From Amycolatopsis tolypomycina (GTDB lineage: Bacteria; Actinomycetota; Actinomycetes; Mycobacteriales; Pseudonocardiaceae), in contig NZ_FNSO01000004.1 in the NCBI RefSeq assembly GCF_900105945.1, forward strand, positions 5,580,001 to 5,644,000: 64,000 bases of DNA, read 5' to 3'. The notes beneath the pieces were generated by a model. That model was not told the DNA's origin. It saw only the letters and a list, made by a program, of their open reading frames with translations, and did not search any database. The position numbers and the translations under genes were made by a program. Positions 1 to 8,403 of the stretch are shown in pieces (within the stretch, counting starts at the first letter, position 1; every line of letters starts with the position of its first letter).

Positions 1-435
1 GCGGTCCGCACGAAGGACGGCCTCGCCTGTGTCATCCCCTACAACCCGCAGAACTTCCGCGACTTCTTCGCCGCCGCCGGGCGCCCGGACCTCGCCGCCG
101 ACCCGCGCGTGAACGGCGACGCGATCAACCGCGCCGACAACGAGTGGCTGAGCGAGCAGATCGCGGTCTGCGCCCCGGCGCTGACCACCGAAGAGTGGGC
201 CGAGGTCTGCGCCAAGCACAGCATCCCGATGGCCCCGGTCCTGGAGCTGGACAAGGCCCACGAGGACGCTTACGTCCGCGACGGCCACCTGCTCGACACC
301 GTCGAGCACCCGAGCGAGGGCACCATCCGCACGGTCGGCATCCCGGTGAAGTTCTCCGCGACGCCCGGCTCGATCCGCCGCCTGGCCCCGCTGGCCGGCC
401 AGGACACCGCCGAAGTCCTCGCGGAACTGGTCTGA
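1..435 (+). CDS. CaiB/BaiF-family CoA transferase, C-terminal part (5' end outside window)
   Basis: The frame is open from base 1 to a TGA at 433-435, giving the last 144 residues of a larger protein. The stretch resembles the C-terminal end of class III (CaiB/BaiF) CoA transferases: an FRDFFAAAGRPDLAADPR-type segment, then TTEEWAEVCAKHSIPMAPV, then a conserved tail on the proposed new leader of the acid (TVEHPSEGTIRTVGIPVKFS). These enzymes move CoA between an acyl-CoA and a carboxylic acid. It is the first visible gene of a beta-oxidation-like operon and probably activates its substrate. The catalytic Asp lies in the missing N-terminal part, so activity cannot be judged here. Confidence 0.85.
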   Translation, partial: AVRTKDGLACVIPYNPQNFRDFFAAAGRPDLAADPRVNGDAINRADNEWLSEQIAVCAPALTTEEWAEVCAKHSIPMAPVLELDKAHEDAYVRDGHLLDTVEHPSEGTIRTVGIPVKFSATPGSIRRLAPLAGQDTAEVLAELV

Positions 436-440
436 ACCAT

Positions 441-464
441 GGGCACTTTCACGTGAAAGTGCCC
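441..464. repeat. Perfect 24-bp palindrome inside the acyl-CoA operon
   Basis: A 12-base arm, GGGCACTTTCAC, is followed at once by its exact reverse complement GTGAAAGTGCCC. It starts five bases after the CoA-transferase stop and ends 18 bases before the ATG of the next gene. It has no T-tract. It could be an intra-operon RNA hairpin for processing or partial termination, a dyad protein-binding site, or a copy of a dispersed palindromic repeat. Confidence 0.9.
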
Positions 465-482
465 CCTCGGGAAGGGGAAGTC

Positions 483-1226
483 ATGAGTGAAGTACGTACT
501 GAACGGATCGGCAGCACCCTGCTGATCACGATCGATCGGCCCGAGGCCCGCAACGCGGTCAACGCCGCCGTCGCGACCCGGCTGGCCGCCGCCCTCGACG
601 ACCTCGAGAGCGACCCCACGCTCCGAGCGGGTGTCCTCACCGGCGCCGAGAACACCTTCAGCGCCGGCATGGACCTCAAGGCCGCGCTCAAGGGCGAGTC
701 CCCGGAGATCCCCGGCCGCGGGTTCGGCGGCCTGACCGAAGCCGAGCTGGCCAAGCCGCTGATCGCCGCCGTCGAGGGGTTCGCCATGGGCGGCGGGTTC
801 GAACTCGCCCTCGGCTGCGACCTCATCGTCGCCGCCGAAGACGCGAAGTTCGGACTGCCCGAGGTCAAGCGCGGCCTGATCGCCGCGGGCGGTGGCGTGA
901 TCCGGCTGCCCCAGCGGATCCCGCACCACCTGGCGATGGAGTTCCTGCTCACCGGCGAGCCCGTCACCGGCCGCCGCGCCGGCGAGCTCGGCCTGGTCAA
1001 CCGCGTGACACCGACCGGGGACGCCGCCGCCGTCGCGCTGCAGCTGGCCGAGAAGCTGGCGGAGAACGCGCCCCTGGCGCTCGCCGCCGTCAAGAAGATC
1101 GTGCGCGCCGCGGACCCGAAAGCCGCGGAACGCGAAGAGATCAAGAACCTGATGCAGTCCAAGGACGTCCGCGAGGGCATGACCGCCTTCGCCGAGCGCC
1201 GCGCTCCGAAGTGGACAGGCGAATGA
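483..1226 (+). CDS. Enoyl-CoA hydratase/isomerase (crotonase family)
   Basis: This 247-residue protein has the full crotonase core. The oxyanion-hole segment GFAMGGGFELALGCD carries the first catalytic Glu, and FGLPEVKRGL carries the second, so both hydratase glutamates are present. It should hydrate a 2-enoyl-CoA to the 3-hydroxyacyl-CoA in the cytoplasm. The ATG at 483 is preceded by GGGAAGGGGAAG as ribosome-binding site. The open frame continues upstream to 144, but that part is antisense-like and has no family similarity. The gene overlaps the next by four bases (ATGA), which indicates translational coupling in one operon. Confidence 0.92.
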   Translation: MSEVRTERIGSTLLITIDRPEARNAVNAAVATRLAAALDDLESDPTLRAGVLTGAENTFSAGMDLKAALKGESPEIPGRGFGGLTEAELAKPLIAAVEGFAMGGGFELALGCDLIVAAEDAKFGLPEVKRGLIAAGGGVIRLPQRIPHHLAMEFLLTGEPVTGRRAGELGLVNRVTPTGDAAAVALQLAEKLAENAPLALAAVKKIVRAADPKAAEREEIKNLMQSKDVREGMTAFAERRAPKWTGE

Positions 1227-1969
1227 AGATCGACGAAGTCCGCCGGCACGTGACGACCCCGCTGACCGCCCCGGCGTTCGCGCCCGTCGTCCCCCGGTTC
1301 ACGAACCGCGAGTACCTCAACATCGTCTACCGCACCGACGCCGACGCCCTGCGCGCGGTCGTCCCGGAGCCGCTGCAGGTCGAAGAACCGTTGGTGCGCT
1401 TCGAAGTCATGAAGATGGGCGACGTCTCCGGCTACGGCCCGTACACCGAGTCCGGCCAGGCGATCGAGGTCAGCTTCGACGGCGAGCGCGGCGAGTACCT
1501 GCACGCGATGTACCTCGACAACTTCCCGGCCACCGCGTCCGGGCGCGAGGTCAGCGCGTACCCGAAGACCGTCGGCAGCCCGAATCTCTATGTCGACAAC
1601 GGCGTCCTCGTGGGCACGCTGGACTACGGGACGCTGCGGGTGGCCACCGCGACCATGGGCTACAAGCACCACGAGCTGGACGCCCGCGAAGCCGAGCGCC
1701 AGATCACCGTGCCGACGTTCATGCTCAAGACGATCCCCGGCTACGACGGCGCCCCGCGCGTCCAGGAACTGGTCCGCACCGAGATCACCGACGTCGTGGT
1801 CAAGGAGGCCTACACCGGCCCCGCGCGGCTGCAGCTGTTCCAGCACGTCCTGGCCCCGCTGGCCGATCTGCCGGTGCTGGAGGTCGTCTCCGCGAGCCAC
1901 ATTCTCACCGACCTGACGCTCGCCCCGGTCAAACCGGTCTTCGACTACCTGAAGGGAGCCCAGGCATGA
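1223..1969 (+). CDS. Acetoacetate decarboxylase-family protein
   Basis: A 248-residue protein of the acetoacetate decarboxylase (ADC) superfamily. The segment REVSAYPKTVGSP contains the Lys that forms the Schiff base in ADC, preceded by the family pattern of a dimer-forming beta-cone protein (FEVMKMGDVSGYGPYTE). ADC releases CO2 from a beta-keto acid. In a fatty-acid-like operon it could act on a beta-keto acid end product, although many ADC-like proteins have other Schiff-base chemistry. The ATG at 1223 lies in an ATGA overlap with the upstream stop. A GTG at 1211 would add four residues and is less likely. Confidence 0.85.
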   Translation: MKIDEVRRHVTTPLTAPAFAPVVPRFTNREYLNIVYRTDADALRAVVPEPLQVEEPLVRFEVMKMGDVSGYGPYTESGQAIEVSFDGERGEYLHAMYLDNFPATASGREVSAYPKTVGSPNLYVDNGVLVGTLDYGTLRVATATMGYKHHELDAREAERQITVPTFMLKTIPGYDGAPRVQELVRTEITDVVVKEAYTGPARLQLFQHVLAPLADLPVLEVVSASHILTDLTLAPVKPVFDYLKGAQA

Positions 1970-2871
1970 AGAACGCCGCAGTCATCGGCGCCGGCACCAT
2001 CGGCCTGTCCTGGACAGCGCTGTTCGCCCACCACGGCCTGACCGTCCGGGTCACCGACCCCCGCCCCGACCTCGCCGACGCCGTCTCGCAGGCGCTGGCC
2101 CAGTTCGCCCCGCACCTCGGCACCACCGCCGACGAGCTGGCGAGCCGGGTGCAGATCGCCGCCGACGTCACCGAAGCCGTGCGAGACGCGGATGTCGTGC
2201 AGGAGAACGGCCCGGAGAACGTCGAGTTCAAGAAGGACCTGTTCAAGCAGCTCGTCGACGAAGCACCGGCGCACGCGCTGCAGCTGAGCTCGTCGTCCGC
2301 CATCCCCTCGACCGCGTTCACCGGCGAGATCGACGGCAGCCGGGTCCTCATCGGACACCCGTTCAACCCGCCGCACCTGATCCCGCTGGTCGAGGTGGTT
2401 CCGGGCGAGCGCACCAGCGACGAGGCCGTGCAGCAGGCCGTCGACTTCTACACCTCCCTAGGCCGCACGCCGGTCGTGGAGCGCAAGGAGATCCCCGGGT
2501 TCGTCGGCAACCGGCTGCAGAACGCGCTCAGCCGCGAGGCCATCTACCTCGTCGAGCAGGGTGTCGTGACACCGGAGGACCTGGACAAGGTCATCACGAA
2601 CTCGCTCGGCATCCGCTGGGCCACGGTCGGGCCGTTCCTCGGCTCGCACCTCGGCGGTGGCCTCGGTGGCTACCGGCACATGGCCGAGCACATCGGCAAG
2701 TCCATGAAGCAGATGTGGGCCGGGCTGGGCAACCCCAGCCAGAGCCCCGAAGAGCAGGAACAGCTCATCGAAGCTGTCGAAAAGGCTTACGGCTCCTCCA
2801 CGTACTCGGAACTCGCCGAGACGCGCGACCGCAAGCAGCTCGCCGTCCTGTCCGCATTGGAGGAGAACTGA
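1966..2871 (+). CDS. 3-hydroxyacyl-CoA dehydrogenase (NAD-dependent)
   Basis: A 301-residue, two-domain dehydrogenase. The N-terminal Rossmann fold starts at once with VIGAGTIG (GxGxxG, residues 6-13). The catalytic-His segment is GHPFNPPHLIPLVEVV, and the helical C-terminal domain contains the conserved GFVGNRLQNALSREA. It should oxidise a 3-hydroxyacyl-CoA to the 3-ketoacyl-CoA with NAD+. The fold is shared with 3-hydroxybutyryl-CoA and L-carnitine dehydrogenases, and the sequence alone does not separate these. It overlaps the upstream gene by ATGA. Confidence 0.9.
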   Translation: MKNAAVIGAGTIGLSWTALFAHHGLTVRVTDPRPDLADAVSQALAQFAPHLGTTADELASRVQIAADVTEAVRDADVVQENGPENVEFKKDLFKQLVDEAPAHALQLSSSSAIPSTAFTGEIDGSRVLIGHPFNPPHLIPLVEVVPGERTSDEAVQQAVDFYTSLGRTPVVERKEIPGFVGNRLQNALSREAIYLVEQGVVTPEDLDKVITNSLGIRWATVGPFLGSHLGGGLGGYRHMAEHIGKSMKQMWAGLGNPSQSPEEQEQLIEAVEKAYGSSTYSELAETRDRKQLAVLSALEEN

Positions 2872-2872
2872 C

Positions 2873-4069
2873 ATGAACATGGAAGCACTCGAAGACCAGC
2901 TGACCGCCGACTTCTACAACTACGAGACGCTGCTGGGCGACGACGAGCGCAAGCTGCTGGTGAAGGCCCGCGACTTCATGCGCACCGACGTCAAGCCGCT
3001 GGTGAACGAGAACTGGGAGGCCGGCACCTTCCCGAAGGAACTGATCGGGATGTTCCGGGAGTCGGGCCTCGCGGGCCTGCCCTACGAGGGCTACGGCGAG
3101 CACAAGCCGGCCGTCAGCCACCTGCTCACCGGCATGATGGCGATGGAGATGAGCCGCACGGACGCCTCCGTGGCGACGTTCTTCGGTGTCCACAACGGAC
3201 TCGCGATGTACTCGATCTACAGTGGAGGGAGCCAGGAGCAGCGGGACCGCTGGCTGCCCGAGATGGCCGCGATGGACAAGATCGGCGCGTTCGCGATGAC
3301 CGAGCCCCTCGGTGGCTCGGACGTCGCCGGCGGCATGCGCACCACGGCCAAGCGAGACGGTGACACCTGGGTCCTCAACGGCGCCAAGAAGTGGATCGGC
3401 AACGCGACCTTCGCCGACTACGTCGTGGTGTGGGCACGTGACCTCGACGACAACCACGTCAAGGGCTTCGTCGTCGAGAAGGGCACGCCGGGCTTCGTGG
3501 CGGAGAAGATCCAGGGCAAGACAGCCTTCCGGATCGTCGAGAACGCCGAGATCACGCTGACCGACGTCCGGGTGCCGGAGGAGAACCGCCTGCAGGGCAT
3601 CAACTCCTTCCGCGACGTCGCCGAGATCCTGCGCGCCACCCGCGGCGGCGTGGCCTGGCAGGCACTGGGCGTGATGGTCGGCGCCTACGAGCTCGCCCTG
3701 GACTACGCCAAGGAGCGCAAGCAGTTCGGCCGGCCGATCGCCCGCTTCCAGCTGGTGCAGGACCTGCTCGTGAAGAGCCTCGGCAACATCACCGCCTCCT
3801 GGGGCATGCTGGTGCAGCTCGCCCGCCTGCAGGACGCGGGGATCTTCCAGGACGAGCACTCGTCGCTGGCCAAGGCGTTCGTCACCGCGCGGATGCGCGA
3901 GGTCGTCGCCTGGAGCCGGGAGATCTTCGGCGGCAACGGGATCGTCCTCGACTACGACGTCGCGCGGTTCTTCGCCGACGCCGAGGCGATCTACTCCTTC
4001 GAAGGCACGCGCGAGATGAACACCCTCATCGTCGGCAAGGCGATCACCGGACAGTCCGCGTTCGTGTAA
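2873..4069 (+). CDS. Acyl-CoA dehydrogenase
   Basis: A 398-residue flavoprotein with the family landmarks: FAMTEPLGGSD (FAD/substrate loop, near 138-148), WIGNATFADYVVVWAR, the ERKQFGRPIARFQ helix, and the EGTREMN segment carrying the usual catalytic base. The sequence is closest in style to glutaryl-CoA dehydrogenase-like members. It makes the enoyl-CoA that the upstream hydratase uses, passing electrons to ETF. GGAGAA lies just before the ATG, one base after the preceding stop, so it is the last gene of the operon. It converges on the LCP gene with only four bases between the two stops. Confidence 0.93.
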   Translation: MNMEALEDQLTADFYNYETLLGDDERKLLVKARDFMRTDVKPLVNENWEAGTFPKELIGMFRESGLAGLPYEGYGEHKPAVSHLLTGMMAMEMSRTDASVATFFGVHNGLAMYSIYSGGSQEQRDRWLPEMAAMDKIGAFAMTEPLGGSDVAGGMRTTAKRDGDTWVLNGAKKWIGNATFADYVVVWARDLDDNHVKGFVVEKGTPGFVAEKIQGKTAFRIVENAEITLTDVRVPEENRLQGINSFRDVAEILRATRGGVAWQALGVMVGAYELALDYAKERKQFGRPIARFQLVQDLLVKSLGNITASWGMLVQLARLQDAGIFQDEHSSLAKAFVTARMREVVAWSREIFGGNGIVLDYDVARFFADAEAIYSFEGTREMNTLIVGKAITGQSAFV

Positions 4070-4073
4070 AGGC

Positions 4074-5282
4074 TCAGTTCACGCAGCCGGCGGCCGTGTT
4101 GGTCGCCGGCTGCTTCGTGTCCGAGGAAGGAGCCGGCGCCTTGGTGCCGGTGGCGGCCACCGGCTTCACGCCCCCGCTCGTGTCGTCGCCCGAGGCCTGG
4201 ACGGCCGCGGTGTTGATCGCCGTGCGGACGAACTGCTGGACCTGCGCCGGGTCGACCTTCACCGCGTCGCCGTCGGACGGCGTCGCCAGCGAGAGGCTCT
4301 GCACCGGGATGGTGGCGAACGCGATCGCGCCCGAACTCATCCCCCGCAGCTGCTGCGCGAAGCTCAGGATGTCCCAGCCCTTGTCCAGCACCACCGAGCC
4401 CTGCACGGCGCCGACCAGGGAGCTCAGCTTCGACGGGTCGGTGAACGTGCCCGCGCTCAGCACCTTCTTCGCCATCCCGGACAGAAACGCCTGCTGCCGC
4501 GCGATGCGGTCGAGGTCGCCGTTGAGCAGCCCGTGGCGCTGCCGGACGAAGGCCAGCGCCTGCGCTCCCGACAGCGTTTGCGGGCCGGCCGCGAAGTTCG
4601 CGCCGGAGTACTTGTCCTGCACCGGTGCCTTGAGGCAGACCTCGACGCCGCCGACGGCCTGCGAGAGCGCGTCGAAGCCCGCGAGGTTGATCGCCGCGTA
4701 GTGGTTGATGGTCAGCCCGGTGAACTTCTCCACCGTCTGGATCGCGGTCTTCGCGCCCGCCTCGTTCGCCGCCACCTCCAGCTGCGCGCCGGACAGCCCC
4801 TGGGCGCGCAACCCGGACATCGAGGCGTTCTTGCCGCGGCTGTAGGCCGAGTTGATCTTGTGCTTGCCGTACCCGCCCGCGATGTCCACATAGGAGTCGC
4901 GGGGGATCGAGATCGCGGTGGCCGCGGCGCCGCCGGCCGGGATGTGGACCACGATCATCGTGTCGGTGGTGTCGCCGCCGTCGTCGCCGCCCCCGGCGTG
5001 GAGGGCGTCGAGCACGTTCTGCGGCAACGGGTTGCCGTACGCGTCGGTGCGCGCGTCGATCCCGACGAGCAGGATGTTCTGGGCGACCTGCAGCGGCTCG
5101 CCGGGCGGGGTGTCCTCGGTGTCGATCTGCGCGGCGGGCGGGATGACGTCGGCGGTGACGAGGCCGGCGTCGAGGGTGCTCAGCTGCGTCCAGAGGTAGC
5201 CGGTGGCGCCGAGCACCACCGTCGAGACGACGCCGAGCGCGACCCGGCCGCCGATGCGGCTCCCCCGCGACGACAACAACAC
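4074..5282 (-). CDS. LytR-CpsA-Psr (LCP) family cell-wall ligase
   Basis: The protein is about 402 residues with one N-terminal membrane segment (VALGVVSTVVLGATGYLW) and an extracellular LCP domain. LCP hallmarks are NILLVGIDARTD, the DTMIVVHI strand, the Arg-rich pocket motif ISIPRDSYVDI, KINSAYSRG, and FVRQRHGLLNGDLDRIARQQ. These proteins transfer undecaprenyl-linked glycopolymers to peptidoglycan; in mycolata and relatives they attach arabinogalactan. The C-terminal LytR_C-like part ends in a Pro/Thr/Lys-rich tail. I prefer the GTG at 5282, preceded by AAGGGGAAC, over the GTG at 5327, which has no Shine-Dalgarno sequence. Confidence 0.9.
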   Translation of the reverse strand: MLLSSRGSRIGGRVALGVVSTVVLGATGYLWTQLSTLDAGLVTADVIPPAAQIDTEDTPPGEPLQVAQNILLVGIDARTDAYGNPLPQNVLDALHAGGGDDGGDTTDTMIVVHIPAGGAAATAISIPRDSYVDIAGGYGKHKINSAYSRGKNASMSGLRAQGLSGAQLEVAANEAGAKTAIQTVEKFTGLTINHYAAINLAGFDALSQAVGGVEVCLKAPVQDKYSGANFAAGPQTLSGAQALAFVRQRHGLLNGDLDRIARQQAFLSGMAKKVLSAGTFTDPSKLSSLVGAVQGSVVLDKGWDILSFAQQLRGMSSGAIAFATIPVQSLSLATPSDGDAVKVDPAQVQQFVRTAINTAAVQASGDDTSGGVKPVAATGTKAPAPSSDTKQPATNTAAGCVN

Positions 5283-5487
5283 GACGTTCCCCTTGCTTCC
5301 CTGTGTTTCCCCTCCTTCGAGGATCACCGGGTTTGCTGGGAATCAGCTGAGAAAGTTGTCGGAAACCTGTGACGCTGCCCGATCGGCCGAGCGGAATCGG
5401 GCCTATCGGCCGGTTCTGCCACGCACCGTAGGGGTTCGCGCACGAGAACGGGCTGTGGCACCGGCCACAGTGGCCGGCGCTATCGCG

Positions 5488-6294
5488 TCACCGCGGCAGT
5501 TTGCGCCAGATCGCGCGCGGCAGAAGGCGCATCGCGAAGAAGACCGGACGGAGCATTCCGGGCACCCAGACGACCCCGCGGCCCCGGCGCAGCGCCGCCA
5601 CGGTCGCCTCGGCCACCTGGTCCGGCGTGCTGGAGAACGGCGCCGGCGTCATGCCTTCGGTCATCCGGCCGATCACGAACCCGGGACGGACCAGGAGCAG
5701 CTGGACACCCGAACCCCTACGCTTTCGGGGGCCCGGGTGGCGGAGCCCCCGGCCCGGGGCGGAGCCCCGGTTGTCACTGTGCAGCGCGTCGGCGAGGCCG
5801 CTCGCGAAGCCGTCGAGACCGGCCTTGGCCGAGCCGTAGACGTAGTTCGCGCGGCGCACGCGCACCCCGGCCACGGAGGAGAACACGACGAGGCGGCCGT
5901 GCCCCTGGGCGCGCAGCAGGTTCGCGGCGTGGGTCAGCACCCCGACCTGGGCGACGTAGTCCGTGTGCACGATCGCGGCGGCGTGGGCGGCGTCGCGCTC
6001 CGCGCGCGCCTGGTCGCCGAGGATGCCGAAGGCGAGCACGACGGTGTCCAGCGGCCCGTGCTCGGCGGCCACCTTGTCCAGGAACGGGCCGTGCGCGGCG
6101 AGGTCGTCGGCGTCGAACTCGGCCGTTTCCACCGTCTCGGCGCCGGCCTCGCGCAGCGCGGCGACCTCCCCGGTCAGGTCCGCGCCCGGCCGCGCGGCCA
6201 GCACGAACCGCCGGACGTCCCCGCTGACCAGGCGTTTCGCCACGGCCAGGCCGATCTCGCTGCGTCCGCCGAGCACCAATACCGTTCCACTCAC
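5488..6294 (-). CDS. DprE2-like short-chain dehydrogenase with an internal in-frame insertion
   Basis: A 268-residue SDR closest to decaprenylphosphoryl-2-keto-ribose reductase (DprE2), the NADH enzyme of arabinan-donor synthesis. Family marks are VLGGRSEIGLA at the N-terminus, VVFSSVAGVRVRRANYVYGSAKAGLDG (catalytic Ser, Tyr and Lys) and the C-terminal LRPVFFAMRLLPRAIWRKLPR. No dprE1 is adjacent, so it is probably a paralogue. Between LADALH and GVQLLLVRPG about 20 extra residues, rich in Gly, Arg and Pro, are encoded by two tandem DNA hairpins. DprE2 has only a short loop there. The GTG at 6294 is the natural start, because upstream codons lie antisense to the divergent sigma gene. Confidence 0.85.
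   Translation of the reverse strand: MSGTVLVLGGRSEIGLAVAKRLVSGDVRRFVLAARPGADLTGEVAALREAGAETVETAEFDADDLAAHGPFLDKVAAEHGPLDTVVLAFGILGDQARAERDAAHAAAIVHTDYVAQVGVLTHAANLLRAQGHGRLVVFSSVAGVRVRRANYVYGSAKAGLDGFASGLADALHSDNRGSAPGRGLRHPGPRKRRGSGVQLLLVRPGFVIGRMTEGMTPAPFSSTPDQVAEATVAALRRGRGVVWVPGMLRPVFFAMRLLPRAIWRKLPR
5709..5772. repeat. Palindromic GC element inserted within the DprE2-like gene
   Basis: Two adjacent hairpins lie inside coding sequence: GGGGGC/GCCCCC arms at 5727-5732 and 5745-5750, and CCGGGGC-GGA-GCCCCGG at 5754-5770. Both stem arms and overall style match the intergenic hairpin pair at 21031-21074. The length keeps the frame. It looks like a small repeat inserted into the gene; the boundaries are approximate. 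Confidence 0.6.
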
Positions 6295-6333
6295 CGCAGC
6301 AGTGTCCCAGCCTCGGTGCGCTAGCGTGCCCGG

Positions 6334-7350
6334 GTGGGTCAGGACTTCGAAGCGCTCGTCGAACGGCACCGCCGGGAGATCCAGGTGCACTGCTACCGGA
6401 TGCTCGGGTCGCCGGCCGACGCCGAAGACCTCACGCAGGAGACGTTCCTGCGCGCGTGGAAGGGCCGGGACGGGTTCGAGGGCCGGGCGAGCGTGCGCAC
6501 CTGGCTGTACCGGATCGCGACGAACGCCTGCCTCGACGTCCTCGCCCGCCGTCCGCGGCGCGTGCTGCCCGACCAGCTGGGCCCGCCGGGGGAACCGGTG
6601 GGCCCGATCGAGGCCGCCGACCTGCCGTGGCTGGAGCCGTACCCGGACCGGCTGCTCGATCACGGCGCCACCCCCGACGACACCGTGGTCGAGCGGGAGA
6701 CGATCGAGCTGGCCTACCTCGCCGCCGTCCAGTACCTGCCGCCGCGCCAGCGGGCGGCGCTGGTCCTGCGCGACGTGCTCGGCTGGTCGGCGAAGGAGAC
6801 GGCGGCGCTGCTGGAGACGAGCGTGGCGTCGGCGAACAGCGCCCTCCAGCGGGCGCGCGCGACGTTGCGTGAGCGGTTGCCCGCGCGGCGTACAGAGTGG
6901 ACGGTCGGCGAGCCGACGGCCGGGGAAACGGCGTTGCTCAAGCGGTTCATCGCCGCCTACGAGGCCGGCGACCCGGCCGCGGTCGCCCGGCTGCTGCACG
7001 AGGACGCCCAGGCGATCATGCCGCCGTACACGCTGTGGTTCGCCAACCGCGCGTCGATCGTCCAGGCGCTGACGCTCTCGCTGGACCCGGCGTCGCCGGA
7101 GTGCGTCGGGCGGTTCCGGATGCGGCCGGTGTACGCGAACCGCCAGCCCGCGGTGGCGACCTACCTGCGGCGGCCGGAAGAGCACGATTACCGGTGGTTC
7201 GGGGCCACCCTCCTCACGATCGAGGACGGGGCGATCACGGCGATGGCCGCGTTCGAGTCGGTGACGGCGGCGGCGTTCGGGCTGCCGGAGACGTGGCCGG
7301 GTGCGCACGATGACCACATGCCGGCGGGAAAGATGCAAAGCGGCGCATAG
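6334..7350 (+). CDS. SigG/TIGR02960-type extracytoplasmic-function sigma factor with C-terminal SnoaL-like domain
   Basis: A 338-residue sigma factor. Region 2 is seen in VHCYRMLGSPADAEDLTQETFLRAWKG and in the -10 recognition helix around SVRTWLYRIATNACLD. Region 4 is LPPRQRAALVLRDVLGWSAKETAALLETSVASANSALQRAR. After residue 200 comes a SnoaL/NTF2-like domain (FIAAYEAGDPAAVARLLHEDA), typical of ECF groups that replace a classical anti-sigma factor with their own C-terminal domain. No anti-sigma gene is adjacent. The GTG at 6334 fits the start of the conserved region. The gene is divergent from the DprE2-like gene, with 39 bases between starts. Confidence 0.9.
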   Translation: MGQDFEALVERHRREIQVHCYRMLGSPADAEDLTQETFLRAWKGRDGFEGRASVRTWLYRIATNACLDVLARRPRRVLPDQLGPPGEPVGPIEAADLPWLEPYPDRLLDHGATPDDTVVERETIELAYLAAVQYLPPRQRAALVLRDVLGWSAKETAALLETSVASANSALQRARATLRERLPARRTEWTVGEPTAGETALLKRFIAAYEAGDPAAVARLLHEDAQAIMPPYTLWFANRASIVQALTLSLDPASPECVGRFRMRPVYANRQPAVATYLRRPEEHDYRWFGATLLTIEDGAITAMAAFESVTAAAFGLPETWPGAHDDHMPAGKMQSGA

Positions 7351-7370
7351 ATATCGCGCGGCGAAAAAAA

Positions 7371-7409
7371 GCCCGGGTGGGTGATTCACGGAGAATCACC
7401 CACCCGGGC
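7371..7409 (-). terminator. Strong intrinsic terminator between sigma gene and whiB
   Basis: A perfect 17-bp stem (7371-7387 with 7393-7409; arms GCCCGGGTGGGTGATTC) has a 5-base loop. On the minus strand it is followed by a run of seven T (AAAAAAA at 7364-7370 on plus), so it is a canonical terminator for the WhiB gene. The stem can also stop the convergent sigma transcript. Confidence 0.9.
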
Positions 7410-7490
7410 GCGCACACGGCCGGAATCGAATTTCTTCCGGATTCGGTGGTTGTGCTCGAGGCCGCCGGGAAGAGGTCACCGGCCGGGCCG

Positions 7491-7754
7491 TCAGGCCACT
7501 CGGTGCCGTTGCGGTGCGGTGCGCACCAGCCGGCGACGTTCGTCCGCGGTGGTGCCGCCGAAGACGCCGTGGTCGAGGCCGTTGTCGAGCGCGTAGCCGA
7601 GGCATTCGGCGCGCACGGGGCAGCGCGCGCACACGGCCTTCGCCTGCGCCGTCTGCCGGGCGCCGGGGCCGACCTCGGAGATCGGGAAGAACAGTTCCGG
7701 GTCCTCGTCCTTACAGGCCGCGAGTTCCGCCCAGCCCGTCATCGTGGCTTCCAT
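7491..7754 (-). CDS. WhiB-family iron-sulfur transcription factor
   Basis: This 87-residue protein has the four WhiB cysteines (AACKDED, then CARCPVRAEC) that hold a [4Fe-4S] cluster. After them comes the GVFGGTTADERR turn, and the tail is basic. WhiB proteins bind region 4 of the principal sigma factor and respond to redox or NO. GGAGGTGAACGAAGGAA precedes the ATG at 7754; an internal ATG at 7742 is an alternative start. Which Wbl subgroup it belongs to is not certain. Its upstream region (to 8403) is long and gene-free. Confidence 0.93.
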   Translation of the reverse strand: MEATMTGWAELAACKDEDPELFFPISEVGPGARQTAQAKAVCARCPVRAECLGYALDNGLDHGVFGGTTADERRRLVRTAPQRHRVA

Positions 7755-8403
7755 TTCCTTCGTTCACCTCCTTCTCTTACTGCTTCCCATTGTTGGGGCG
7801 CGTCAACCGATTTGACTTCGGCGGGCGCGCGAACGCATCCGCCTGGGTCAAGGGGGTTTTGGCTTCGGTCCCCGGCTCACCCTCCGGGCAACCAAGACTG
7901 CAACACATGAGAGTACGCCCTTCTTCCCGGGATCTCGATGTCGATCACGTCACCCGATCGGCGAAGTCCGCGCCCGCGGCCACCCACCCGTGGTGACCGC
8001 CCGGTGCCGCCGGACCGCCTCAGCGCGCGGGTCTTTGCCGCACTCCGCAAGGCTTTCCACCCCAGGCGCGGCCGAAACACCGCCGCGGCGGCCGGGTGTC
8101 CCCGGCGGCCGGCGGCACGGCCTGCCGCCCGGCGGCGCCGTGACCGGAATCCGCCGTTCGCGGACCCGTGGGCCGCCGATCGCCGGAGGCCGGGTGCGCG
8201 GCCTCCGGGAGCGGACGCTCGAGGGTGTCTCGGTCGGTCATCGCCAGAGGGGTACCCCGGCCTTCCCGCAGCCATTCGTCACGAGCCGTCACCGACGCAA
8301 CGCGGTCCATTACTCCGCCCGGGCAGTCTTGATCGAATCGTTACACGTAGCGGTCACCTCAGCGCACCTGTCCTTGTGAGGGCGAGGGGATGGTGAGGGG
8401 TCC
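7755..8403. other. Gene-free region between whiB and a sigma gene
   Basis: About 650 bases with no coding frame I can support. Open frames here on both strands are Arg/Pro-rich and lack ribosome-binding sites and family features. The left end should hold the whiB promoter and the right end the promoter of the 8404 operon. Confidence 0.6.

Noticed and set aside
4533..5372. Plus-strand frame antisense to the LCP gene
   Set aside because: Its composition (Val/Arg/Gly/Asp) is that of a complement of coding sequence, and the minus strand has unmistakable LCP motifs.
7877..8396. Open frames in the gap between whiB and the sigma genes
   Set aside because: They are Arg/Pro/Gly-rich with no ribosome-binding sites, and overlapping frames on both strands have equal quality.
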